Assembly (NCBI RefSeq): GCF_002205645.1
Contig: NZ_NIOF01000001.1
Location: forward strand, 1,178,001 to 1,242,000
Length of the DNA stretch: 64,000 nt
From: Roseateles aquatilis
GTDB lineage: Bacteria > Pseudomonadota > Gammaproteobacteria > Burkholderiales > Burkholderiaceae_C
Direction: 5' to 3'
Shown here piece after piece: positions 18,577-26,590 of the stretch (positions are counted from its first letter, which is position 1; each line of letters begins with the position of its first letter). The notes under the pieces were generated by a model. The model saw nothing but the letters and a program-made list of their open reading frames with translations, ran no database searches and had not been told where the DNA came from. A program made the position numbers and the translations under genes.

Positions 18577-18888
18577 ATGAACGACCCGAGACCCCATGGC
18601 GCGGCCATGGACAGCGGCGCGCACGCCGGCGCCACGGCCGGTTTGACGATGGAGACGGTATCCCAGCTCCGGCTGGAGGCGCTGATGTCCGAGTTGACCC
18701 GGCGCGTGATGGTGGTGCAGCCGAACGCGATCGACCACCTCGTGCAGCGCGGCGTGCTGGCGCCGCTCGCCCGCGACGGCTGCTGCAAGCCGGACGGCGG
18801 CACCTGCTGCCCCAACGCCAAACGCCTGGGCGCCAACGGCCCGGGGCCCGTGATCAACCCGGGCCTGCCCGGGCCCACGCTGCGCTGA
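18577..18888 (+). CDS. Small Cys-rich protein, possible modified-peptide precursor
   Basis: 103 residues. ATG 18577 is chosen because GGGAG lies at proper spacing; the ATG at 18571 touches that site. The N-terminal two thirds are helical and leader-like (TMETVSQLRLEALMSELTRR, VVQPNAIDHLVQRG). The C-terminus has two Cys pairs, DGCCKPDGGTCCPNA, followed by a Gly/Pro/Asn tail. No signal peptide. It could be a ribosomally made, modified peptide precursor, a metal-binding protein or a small structural protein; none is shown. It ends 10 bp before the next gene and is probably co-transcribed with it. Confidence 0.6.
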   Translation: MNDPRPHGAAMDSGAHAGATAGLTMETVSQLRLEALMSELTRRVMVVQPNAIDHLVQRGVLAPLARDGCCKPDGGTCCPNAKRLGANGPGPVINPGLPGPTLR

Positions 18889-18898
18889 GCGTCGCGCC

Positions 18899-19435
18899 AT
18901 GATCGCCAACGCCGCGCTGCGCGAGGCCTTCCTCGACGACCCGATGCAGCACTACTTCGCGTGCAAGCTGGCGGGCGTCGAGGCGCACGAGCGGCTCGCC
19001 CGCATCGAGGAGACGCTCAAGTTCCTCTTCATCGCCTCCGAATGCACCGGATCCATCCCGGTCACGAAGGAGATCGACGAGGTCTGGCACCTCTGGATCC
19101 TGCAGACCCGCGAGTACATGGCGCTGTGCGGGCGCCTGCCCTCGGCCGCCTATATCCATCACAGCAGCAACGACTACCTGCGCTGGTCCGACCCCTTCGT
19201 CGGCGAATCCCAGCCGCTGCGCGAGGACGTGCGCATGCTCGCGCTCTATGTCCGCAACTTCGGACCGTTCCGGGAGGACCGGGTCCGCTACTGGCTGCTG
19301 CCCTCGCATCTGGTCGGACGACGCGGCTGGAGTGTCGCGACGCTGAACGAATGGCTGGTGCTCGGCGCCTTCGACTGCGTGACCGACCGGGGCGCGACGG
19401 CCGCGCCGCACACCCCCGAGGTAGCGATCGTGTAA
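18899..19435 (+). CDS. WH-motif protein resembling glycine-rich-domain-like proteins
   Basis: 178 residues from ATG 18899. The central segment EIDEVWHLWILQTREYMALC resembles the VWH-x-H/W-LL-x-T-x-x-Y-x-x-C signature of the GRDP-like family (PF07173), which has unknown function. It is soluble, all-helical in appearance, and has no signal peptide. Its start lies 10 bp after the Cys-rich small gene, so the two form a likely two-gene unit; a role in handling that peptide is an inference from position only. Confidence 0.55.
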   Translation: MIANAALREAFLDDPMQHYFACKLAGVEAHERLARIEETLKFLFIASECTGSIPVTKEIDEVWHLWILQTREYMALCGRLPSAAYIHHSSNDYLRWSDPFVGESQPLREDVRMLALYVRNFGPFREDRVRYWLLPSHLVGRRGWSVATLNEWLVLGAFDCVTDRGATAAPHTPEVAIV

Positions 19436-19681
19436 GAGCTGTTTCAGCAACCCCGCCGCGCGCGGGGCATCATCAAAGCTTCATCTGTCAGGACCTACGC
19501 TGCGATCGCCTCACGGATTCATGACACACGCCTCACGCGTGCTTGACGAATCGAGGCGCCCGCCGCATCGCCCGCAGTCCGGCGATGCCGTCCCGTTCGA
19601 CCCATTCGACCGCTCGGCCCGTTCGACCCCTCCACCGCTCAACCCGCGCGGTCGAACCGCCCGACCGAAGGAAAGTCCCGC

Positions 19682-20905
19682 ATGAAGCTGCTTCGCAACA
19701 TCCTCTTGTCCGCCACGACCCTCGCCATGGCGGCCACCGTCACCGCCGCCGTGGTGCTGCCGATGTCCGCCTTCGCCCATGACGCCAGCCAGGCCCGCTC
19801 CCGCGAGCCGCTGCTGATCGCGCATCGCGGCGCCAGCGGCTACGTGCCCGAGCACACGCTGGCCGCCTACTGGCTGGCCATCGAGCAAGGCGCCGACTAC
19901 GTCGAGCCCGACCTGGTCCTGACCAAGGACGGCGTCCTTGTGGCGCGGCATGAAAACGCGATCGCGATCCTGAACGCCGACGGCTCGGTGCGCGAAGCCA
20001 CCACCGACGTCGCCGAGCGGCCCGAGTTCGCGTCCCGCAAGACGACCAAGACCATCGACGGCACGGCCGTCACCGGCTGGTTCACCGAGGACTTCACGCT
20101 GGCGGAGCTCAAGACGCTGCGCGCCCGCGAGCGCATCCCGCAGATCCGGCCGGCCAACGCGCGCTTCAATGACATGTTCGAGATCCCCACCTTCGAGGAG
20201 GTGCTGCAGTTGGTTCAGCAGGCCAACGAGCGCCGCCGCGAGGCCGCGCGCCGCAATGACGGACGCGACGACCGCCATGGCCACGGCGGCCATGGCAACG
20301 GCAAGCCCAAGCCGATCGGCGTCTATCCGGAAACCAAGCACCCGAGCTACTTCGCCGGCATCGGCAAGCCGCTGGAGGAACCGCTGGTGCGCCTGCTCGA
20401 CCGCTACGGTTATCGCGGCGCCGACGCACCGGTCTTCATCCAGTCGTTCGAGGTCGGCAACCTGCGCAAGCTGCGGCGCATGACGCGCGTGCCGCTGGTG
20501 CAGTTGCTCAACGGCTCGGGCCGGCCTTACGACTTCGTGCTGAGCGGCGACCCCCGCGGCTACGCGGACCTGGCCAAGCCCGCCGGCCTGGCGGAGATCT
20601 CCGGCTATGCGCAAGGCATCGGCGCCAACACCAACCTCATGATCCCGCTGGTGGCCGGCCGCCTGGGCACGCCGACGACGCTGGTCAGGGACGCGCACGC
20701 CGCCGGCCTGATCGTGCACGGCTGGACCTTCCGCGCGGAGAACGCCTTCCTGCCCGACGATTTCGACAGCAGCGCCGATCCCACCGCGCACGGCGACCTG
20801 GCCGGGCAGATCCACGCGTTCCTGAAGCTCGGCATGGACGGGCTGTTCAGCGACCAGTCGTTCCTGGCGCGCAAGGCCATCGACGCATATCGCGCCAAGC
20901 CCTGA
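19682..20905 (+). CDS. glpQ: Periplasmic glycerophosphodiester phosphodiesterase
   Basis: 407 residues from ATG 19682 with GAAGGAAAG upstream. A signal peptide (TLAMAATVTAAVVLPMSAFA) leads to the GDPD barrel: IAHRGASGYVPEHTLAAY (catalytic His and Glu region), GADYVEPDLVLTKDG (metal Glu and Asp) and VARHEN (second catalytic His). C-terminal motifs VIVHGWTFRAEN and GMDGLFSDQ are typical of GlpQ. It hydrolyses glycerophosphodiesters to glycerol-3-phosphate and an alcohol. An insertion rich in Gly, His and Asp (DDRHGHGGHGNGK, near residue 200) is unusual and may bind metal. No glycerol-3-phosphate transporter is nearby. Confidence 0.92.
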   Translation: MKLLRNILLSATTLAMAATVTAAVVLPMSAFAHDASQARSREPLLIAHRGASGYVPEHTLAAYWLAIEQGADYVEPDLVLTKDGVLVARHENAIAILNADGSVREATTDVAERPEFASRKTTKTIDGTAVTGWFTEDFTLAELKTLRARERIPQIRPANARFNDMFEIPTFEEVLQLVQQANERRREAARRNDGRDDRHGHGGHGNGKPKPIGVYPETKHPSYFAGIGKPLEEPLVRLLDRYGYRGADAPVFIQSFEVGNLRKLRRMTRVPLVQLLNGSGRPYDFVLSGDPRGYADLAKPAGLAEISGYAQGIGANTNLMIPLVAGRLGTPTTLVRDAHAAGLIVHGWTFRAENAFLPDDFDSSADPTAHGDLAGQIHAFLKLGMDGLFSDQSFLARKAIDAYRAKP

Positions 20906-20959
20906 ACGCGGCGGGCGGGCAGGCGTCCGCCCTGCCCGCCGGGCCGGGCCCGGCCGGAA

Positions 20960-20974
20960 TCCGCCTTCGGCGGA
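20960..20974 (+). terminator. Weak hairpin after glpQ
   Basis: TCCGCC-TTC-GGCGGA forms a 6-bp stem 55 bp after the stop codon, without a T-run. It could be a weak or Rho-assisted terminator between two convergent genes. Confidence 0.4.
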
Positions 20975-21016
20975 CCTAGGGCCACTTCGGACCTGCGCGG
21001 GTCCGTTCGAGGGCCT

Positions 21017-23698
21017 TCACGGCTGGCGCAGCGCCAGCTCGAAGTGCATGCCGTCCGGCCCGCCGTTGCGGAAGTCCCCGCCCCATGCGAAGCCGTGCTT
21101 GTTGAAGATCGGCACGAGGTCCAGCACCGAGCCGGGCGCGCCCTCGGGCGCGGGTGTGTTGCCCTGCTTGTTCTGATCCGCGTTGAGGTCGATCGCGATG
21201 CCCCAGGTGTGGCTGCTCAAGCGGTTGACGGGGTTCCAGCCGATGTGGCGTTCGACGACGGTGCCGTTGCAGCGCAGGATCTGGTCGGCCAGGCCCGGCG
21301 TCGCGTCGATCTCCTGGAGCACCGCTTCCAGGTGCGGACGCACGCGCTGGTGGATCCTCAGGCCGGCCGGGAACTTGCCGGCCAGCGAGGCCGGCACGGT
21401 CAGCGCCTCCAGCACGCGCTGCGGTCCGCCGGGCTTGCCCTCCGCGACGACCTTCACCGTGCCCGCCTGCGCGCCCGCGTCGGTGTTCTCCACGGTGGCG
21501 ATGTCGCCGTAGAGATCGCGGATTTCCTGTTCCGTCAGCGGGGCGATCGAGCCGTCGCTGCGCACCGGCGTGGCGCCGCGCGCCAGCGGCGCGGTCGGCA
21601 CCGGCGGTTGCGCCGGGGGCGGCGCGGTGCCGCGCAGCAGGCGGTCGATCTGCGGGCCGGTCAGCACGCCGTCGGCCGGCGTCTGCTTCTGGGCGTCCTG
21701 CCACTGCGCGATGCGCTTGCGGGTCTCCGTGTCGAGGCGGCGTGTGATCAGCGCCGCCGGCATGTTCAGGCCATTGCGCTGGAGGCGGTCGATGTCGTCG
21801 GCGGTCAGGGTGCGCTCGGCCTCGGAGAGCGTGTCCGACGAACCGCCATTGAGGCCGCCGTCGCCCCCCGCGGGCGGCGCCACTGGCGCGGGCTGCGCCA
21901 GCATGCCGCCGCCCGGCCCGTTGGCGTTGCCGCCTCCCGGCGCCGGCGCGGCATTGCCGCCCTGGGCGCCGTCGGCCGGTCGGGACCCGCTGCCGCGCAG
22001 CTGGATCAGCCGGCCCAGCATGTCAAACCAGAACGGCGCCCCCAACACCGACGCAAGTCCGATCACGAGCCAGCCCAGCACCAGCAACACGCGATTGCAT
22101 GGGACCTCGCCCTTGACGCATTGCAGGAAGACCTCACCGGCGCTGATCGGCGTCGTCCTCAGCGCCGCGGCGGCCACGCGCCATTCCGCCGTCAGCTTGA
22201 GATCGAGCGCGCCACGCGCGCCCTCCTGCCGCAACAACGCATCCAGCGCCTCGCAGCCCTTCGAGCCGGGCTTGGGCTTGTCGGCCTTGCAGGCCTCCAG
22301 CGCGCCTTGCAGCGCCGCGCGATCCTGCTGGGCGATCTTCACGCGCAGGTCGCTGCGCACCTGATCCGGCGTGCGGGCGTCGCCAGACGTCCTGGCGCAG
22401 CGGCCCTCGTCACAGCCCGGCAGGTTCTCAAGATGCCATCCCACCGGCAGCCCACCGTCGCCGAGCGAGCGCACGCCCTCGATGCGCTCGCACAGCGCGC
22501 GTGCCTCGGGCGTCGTGGCCGAGCGGCAGCGTTGGCCGGAAGGGGCCGGCAGGGCCCGCACCAGCAGGTCCGCGCGCTCGGTCAGCAGCGCGGCGCGCGC
22601 CTCGCGCGCCGCCTGCTCGACGGCGGTCAGGCGGCTCTGGCTGGAGAGGTCCAGCAGCCGCTGCAGTTCCTCGTCGACCAGCAGCGAGAACTCCAGCAAC
22701 TGCTCCGGCACGCTGTCGTCGGCGATGCTCGCGCGGCGGCGGCGGATCAGCTCCCGCAGCTCTGTCTCGGCGCGGGCCAGCTTGGCCAGGCGGTCCAGGC
22801 TGTCGCGGTCCTTGCCCTGCGCGCCGTCCAGTTCCTCGCGCAGCCGGCTCATGGCCGCGTCGACCCGCGCGGCCGAGGCCGTCGTCGGTTGCGCGGCCGT
22901 GGACGCGGTTGCCGGCGCGGACGCGGCCGGCGGCAGCGCCTTCAAGACACGCTGCAGCGTCTCGGGATCCGGGCTCGAGGCCGCCTGCGCGGCCTTGTAG
23001 GCCTCGCTGGCCGATTCCGCCATGGCCACGGTCGCGCGGCGCAACGGCTCCTCGTTCCAGAGCCGCTGCGCGATGACGAACGGATTGACGTTGAAGGTCG
23101 CCGCGATCAGGAAACCGAAAGCCGCCAGGCGCATCTGATTCCAGCGCTTGTACCAACCGATCGAGCGTTCGCCGATGCTGTCGAACCAGGCCACCAACCG
23201 GCGCTCGTAGGCCGGCCAGTCGCTGTCGACGCCCTGCGCCAGCGTGTCCAGCGATCGCAGCAGCTCCGGCGGCGGCGCCGCGGCCCCCGCGGGCGCGGGC
23301 GCCGCCTGCAGGCTCGCCATCAGCAGCCGGGGCGAGTCCGGACGCGTGCCGCCGGGCGTGGCCTTGGCCAGCAGGTCCAGCAGCACCGACACGACCAGAT
23401 CGCCCGACAGGTAGGACGGCTTGCCCTGCTCGCCCTCCCGGCCCTGCGATTGCGACACCATCAGCGGATGGTCCAGCAGCGCCTGCGTGAACGGCGTCGC
23501 GCGGCGTTGCGGGAACAGTCCGTGCCAGCCGCCCTTGCCCGGATCGTCCGCCAGCATCGAGCGCAACGCCCGCTCCAGGTTGGCGCCACGCCGTCCGCGC
23601 ACCGACGCCCAGATCTCGGTGACGGTGGTGACCAGCAGGCTGGTCAGCGCGAAGACCAGCACCAGCCCGATGCAGACCTCGATGAAACGCATGTCCAT
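21017..23698 (-). CDS. Membrane-anchored M15 (VanY-like) peptidase
   Basis: 893 residues from ATG 23698 (a second in-frame ATG at 23692). An N-terminal helix (VCIGLVLVFALTSLLVTTV) and a central hydrophobic stretch (VLLVLGWLVIGLASVLGA, about residues 560-580) anchor the protein. The intervening part is coiled and Ala-rich. A Gly/Ala/Pro-rich linker follows, then the C-terminal M15 domain with zinc ligands H830 and D837 (SSHTWGIAIDLN) and H885 (PDGMHFEL). M15 enzymes cut D-Ala-D-Ala or L-Ala-D-Glu bonds in peptidoglycan stem peptides. It is the last gene of a three-gene operon, 36 bp after the protease-hydrolase fusion. The large N-terminal region is of an unrecognised type. Confidence 0.78.
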   Translation of the reverse strand: MDMRFIEVCIGLVLVFALTSLLVTTVTEIWASVRGRRGANLERALRSMLADDPGKGGWHGLFPQRRATPFTQALLDHPLMVSQSQGREGEQGKPSYLSGDLVVSVLLDLLAKATPGGTRPDSPRLLMASLQAAPAPAGAAAPPPELLRSLDTLAQGVDSDWPAYERRLVAWFDSIGERSIGWYKRWNQMRLAAFGFLIAATFNVNPFVIAQRLWNEEPLRRATVAMAESASEAYKAAQAASSPDPETLQRVLKALPPAASAPATASTAAQPTTASAARVDAAMSRLREELDGAQGKDRDSLDRLAKLARAETELRELIRRRRASIADDSVPEQLLEFSLLVDEELQRLLDLSSQSRLTAVEQAAREARAALLTERADLLVRALPAPSGQRCRSATTPEARALCERIEGVRSLGDGGLPVGWHLENLPGCDEGRCARTSGDARTPDQVRSDLRVKIAQQDRAALQGALEACKADKPKPGSKGCEALDALLRQEGARGALDLKLTAEWRVAAAALRTTPISAGEVFLQCVKGEVPCNRVLLVLGWLVIGLASVLGAPFWFDMLGRLIQLRGSGSRPADGAQGGNAAPAPGGGNANGPGGGMLAQPAPVAPPAGGDGGLNGGSSDTLSEAERTLTADDIDRLQRNGLNMPAALITRRLDTETRKRIAQWQDAQKQTPADGVLTGPQIDRLLRGTAPPPAQPPVPTAPLARGATPVRSDGSIAPLTEQEIRDLYGDIATVENTDAGAQAGTVKVVAEGKPGGPQRVLEALTVPASLAGKFPAGLRIHQRVRPHLEAVLQEIDATPGLADQILRCNGTVVERHIGWNPVNRLSSHTWGIAIDLNADQNKQGNTPAPEGAPGSVLDLVPIFNKHGFAWGGDFRNGGPDGMHFELALRQP

Positions 23699-23734
23699 GA
23701 TGTCGATGCCTTGTGTGCCTCGGGTCCGGGGCCG

Positions 23735-24919
23735 TCAGCCCACGTCCTTGAAGAAAAGGTGGTTGCCGATGTCCGCGACCGGTTGCCGTCCTGCCGCCCA
23801 GTTGGGCCAGGTCGGCATCCGGCGATCGAAGTAATGCGTGGCGCCGTGGGTGGGATCGTCCCGGATGCGCTGCGGGTCGTCGGCCTTGATGGCCACGAAA
23901 CCGGCGGCAAGGTCGCTGGCCTCGGCGAATTGCGGATCGGCCGTCGTCACGCGCAGCATCTTGGGCAGGTTCGGGTCATCGGCGTTCCAGCAACTGAACT
24001 GGCGGTCGTGACGGCAGACGCTCTCCACGTCGTAGCCCCACCAGCGCGCGCCGAGCACGCGGTTCAGCACCACATGGCCCACGGCGGCCATGCCCGGGGG
24101 GCGCTCGCCGCGCGCCTCGCCCCACATCGTGCGGGCCAGCGTCAACGCCGCGGCGGCATCGACGGCGGCCGCCCTCGGCGCGCTCGCCAGCGGGGCGGGC
24201 GCTGCGACGGGGAGCGCGGGCGCCGGCGCGCCGCGGTCCTCCGGGCGCAACGCATCGTGGCGCAGCACCAGGTCCGCCTTGGCCCAGGCCAGGATGCGCC
24301 GGATCGGCGTCATCACCGCCACCGCCCCGGCGTCGTCGGGCGCGAAGCCGGACACCACGCCCACCAGCTCGTCCTTGAGGTTCCAGACCGCGGCGCCGCT
24401 GTCGCCGGGCATCAGGTTCTGGACGTCGAAGAGCGCCGCGTCGAGCAGGTCGTAGCGCAGGTTCTCCGGCCCAGCCTGCATCGGCACGACGTCCTGCATC
24501 CGGACCATGCGCGCGGGCAGCCGGTGCTGGCGCGCCAGCACGCGCAGGTCCTCGCCCGGCTGCGGATCGGCCCAGCCCAGCGGCCAGGCCATGTCGGCCG
24601 CCAGCGGTTCCACGGCCTGTGCGGCCAACTGGATCAGGCCCGCGTCCATCGGCACCGAACGGTCGTCCTGCCCGAAGTAAGGCAGCCAGTTGTACAGCCG
24701 ACCGGCCACCGCCGTGCCGGCCGAATTCTTCAGCGCGCAGCCGTCGTCGACACGCGCCCGCGCGTCCTCGCTGACCACATGCCCGGCGGTCAGTCCCAGC
24801 AGTTCGTCGGGCCTGTCGGCCGGCCGCAGCAGCGCGGCCAGCGTGCCGGTGCAGTAGCCCTGCGCCTGGTTCACCGTGCTGACCCAGGCCAGCGCGCGAC
24901 CGACGGACCGCGGTGTCAT
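23735..24919 (-). CDS. Trypsin-like protease fused to a SleB-type cell-wall hydrolase
   Basis: 394 residues from ATG 24919, which overlaps the TGA of the upstream lipoprotein gene (ATGA). The N-terminal half is a chymotrypsin-fold protease with a plausible triad H47 (LTAGHVVS), D92 (PMDAGLIQL) and S174 (MPGDSGAAVWN). After an Ala/Pro linker (230-255), the C-terminal domain is Hydrolase_2/SleB: TMWGEARGERPPGM with likely catalytic E268, GHVVLNRV, and a HYFDRRMPTWPNW tail. SleB-type enzymes are peptidoglycan-degrading. No signal peptide is visible, so export needs another route or the protein acts in the cytoplasm. Protease-muramidase fusions of this kind are unusual. Confidence 0.82.
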   Translation of the reverse strand: MTPRSVGRALAWVSTVNQAQGYCTGTLAALLRPADRPDELLGLTAGHVVSEDARARVDDGCALKNSAGTAVAGRLYNWLPYFGQDDRSVPMDAGLIQLAAQAVEPLAADMAWPLGWADPQPGEDLRVLARQHRLPARMVRMQDVVPMQAGPENLRYDLLDAALFDVQNLMPGDSGAAVWNLKDELVGVVSGFAPDDAGAVAVMTPIRRILAWAKADLVLRHDALRPEDRGAPAPALPVAAPAPLASAPRAAAVDAAAALTLARTMWGEARGERPPGMAAVGHVVLNRVLGARWWGYDVESVCRHDRQFSCWNADDPNLPKMLRVTTADPQFAEASDLAAGFVAIKADDPQRIRDDPTHGATHYFDRRMPTWPNWAAGRQPVADIGNHLFFKDVG

Positions 24920-26439
24920 GGCTTGCAACTCCCCAGCACCAGTTTCGACAGCGAGGTGCCGGACAGCTGACCCTGGCCCGGGTCGTCGGGCAGGATGTCC
25001 TTGTTGTGGCAATCGCTCAGCGCCTGATTGACCAGCTGCGTCGCGTTGCCTGCCTTGGGATCGATGCCCAGCATCGGCGCGATGCGCAGCCGCAGCGCGT
25101 CGTCGATCAGGACGGAAGGCTCCACCTTGGCCGGGTCCGTGCCGGCCCCGGCGACCGCGACCGGACGCGCCATGCCCGGCACGGTGCAGCCCTCCAGCGA
25201 CCGCGACCGGGCCTGCCGGACCTGCATCCGGGCGAGCGTGTTCTGCAGCTGGCGCACATGTGTCGCGGTGGTGTCGATGCGGCTGCGCGTGTCGAGGAAC
25301 TCGTCGCGATCGCTGCCCCGCAGCCGCTGCGTGTCACCCGCCGCGCCCGGGATCTTGCCGTTGGAGCTGGTGGCCTGGCCGACCGACGTGGCGGCCGGCG
25401 GCTTCGTCAGCTTGGGGACCGAGATCAGCCCCATGCCGATCTCGGCGCTGCTGGCGGCGGCAGCCTTGATGGCGACGACGTTGGGTTGGGTCTGGGCGGC
25501 CTCCCGGGCGACCGCCTCCTCGATCGCGCGCGTGCGGCCGCGCAGCTCGGAGCCCGCCAGCGACATCTGGCCGGCGTAACCCGCCGCGGCCGTCAACTGG
25601 CTGTCGAGGTTGGTGCGCAGCGTCTTGGCGTAACTCAGGTAGGCGACGACCTCGGGGTCGGCCGGGATCGAAGACTCGGTGCGGGTCGCCGCGGTGCAGC
25701 GCTTGGCGCGCGCCGCCTCCAGGTCGGCGCAGCGCCGCTGGTAGCGGGCGATGTCGCCCGCGTCGGACGACTGGATCGCGCCGCAGGCGATCGCCGGCTT
25801 GTTGCAGTCGGAGGCGGGTCCACCCGACACCTTCTCCACCGTCTTCGGCTTCGCCCATTGCTCCAGCAGCAGGATGTCGACGTTGAGGGGGTCGGCGTCG
25901 AGCTGGACCTCGTCGATCAGGCCCGGCAGGCTGGGCTCGTTCAGCGCGACGCTCGATCCGATCGCGCACTCCAGCGCCAGCACGCCGGCGCGGAAGGCGG
26001 GCGCGCGCTCCGGCGGCACCAGCGTGGTCCCGGCGACGTACAGGCCGCCCAGCAGTGCCGCGAGCCCGCCGATGTCGCGCGAGTTGGGGTGGCTCATCGC
26101 CTTAATGCCGCCCACGGTGCCCAGGCCGAGCATCGTCGCGCTCAGCCCGGTGTTGGAGTTGGCCAGCGACTGCACCACGGCCGCGTATTGCTTCTGCAGG
26201 AAGCGGGCGTTGGCGATGGCGTCGTCCAGGCTCTCTTCCTTCACCGGCGGTCTGGCGGCGGCGGCCGGCGCGCGCGGCGCGCCCGTGCCCGCCTCGTCCA
26301 CGCCGCCCGAGGACGCGGTCGTTGCCGCCGTCGGCGGCGCGATGTCCGGCGCGTAGTACTGCGGCGCCAGGGCCGCGCATCCGACCAGCACGATCGCGGC
26401 GGCCAGCGCCGTCAGCCTCGCATGGCCGCTGCTTCTCAT
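24916..26439 (-). CDS. Lipoprotein of unknown function
   Basis: 507 residues from ATG 26439, preceded by AAGGAA at good spacing; an ATG at 26454 would only lengthen the signal. LAAAIVLVGCAAL is a lipobox, giving a mature protein starting at Cys. The rest is helical with several Cys pairs (DCNKPAIACG, RRCADLEAARAKRC, DCHNKDI) and coiled regions (AATHVRQLQNTLARMQVRQ). A hydrophobic segment (IGGLAALLGGLYVAGTTLV) lies near residue 130. No family recognised. It is first in the operon with the protease-hydrolase fusion and the M15 peptidase, and may tether or regulate them at the envelope. Confidence 0.72.
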   Translation of the reverse strand: MRSSGHARLTALAAAIVLVGCAALAPQYYAPDIAPPTAATTASSGGVDEAGTGAPRAPAAAARPPVKEESLDDAIANARFLQKQYAAVVQSLANSNTGLSATMLGLGTVGGIKAMSHPNSRDIGGLAALLGGLYVAGTTLVPPERAPAFRAGVLALECAIGSSVALNEPSLPGLIDEVQLDADPLNVDILLLEQWAKPKTVEKVSGGPASDCNKPAIACGAIQSSDAGDIARYQRRCADLEAARAKRCTAATRTESSIPADPEVVAYLSYAKTLRTNLDSQLTAAAGYAGQMSLAGSELRGRTRAIEEAVAREAAQTQPNVVAIKAAAASSAEIGMGLISVPKLTKPPAATSVGQATSSNGKIPGAAGDTQRLRGSDRDEFLDTRSRIDTTATHVRQLQNTLARMQVRQARSRSLEGCTVPGMARPVAVAGAGTDPAKVEPSVLIDDALRLRIAPMLGIDPKAGNATQLVNQALSDCHNKDILPDDPGQGQLSGTSLSKLVLGSCKP

Positions 26440-26590
26440 GGCAGATTCCTTCATGACGCCCCCGCAAGAGATGACGCGGGTTCCCTCCACCTTCGCATTC
26501 CAGCGAAAAGCCCGGGGCCGGTCATCCTCAAACTTGCGGACAGTAGACTCGGCCCCGATCCCCCAACGCCGCCCGATGGAGCCCTGCCCG

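Noticed and set aside
21044-24970. 1308-residue plus-strand frame
   Set aside because: It is antisense to the M15 and protease-SleB genes, with no ribosome site and Arg/Gln-rich shadow composition.
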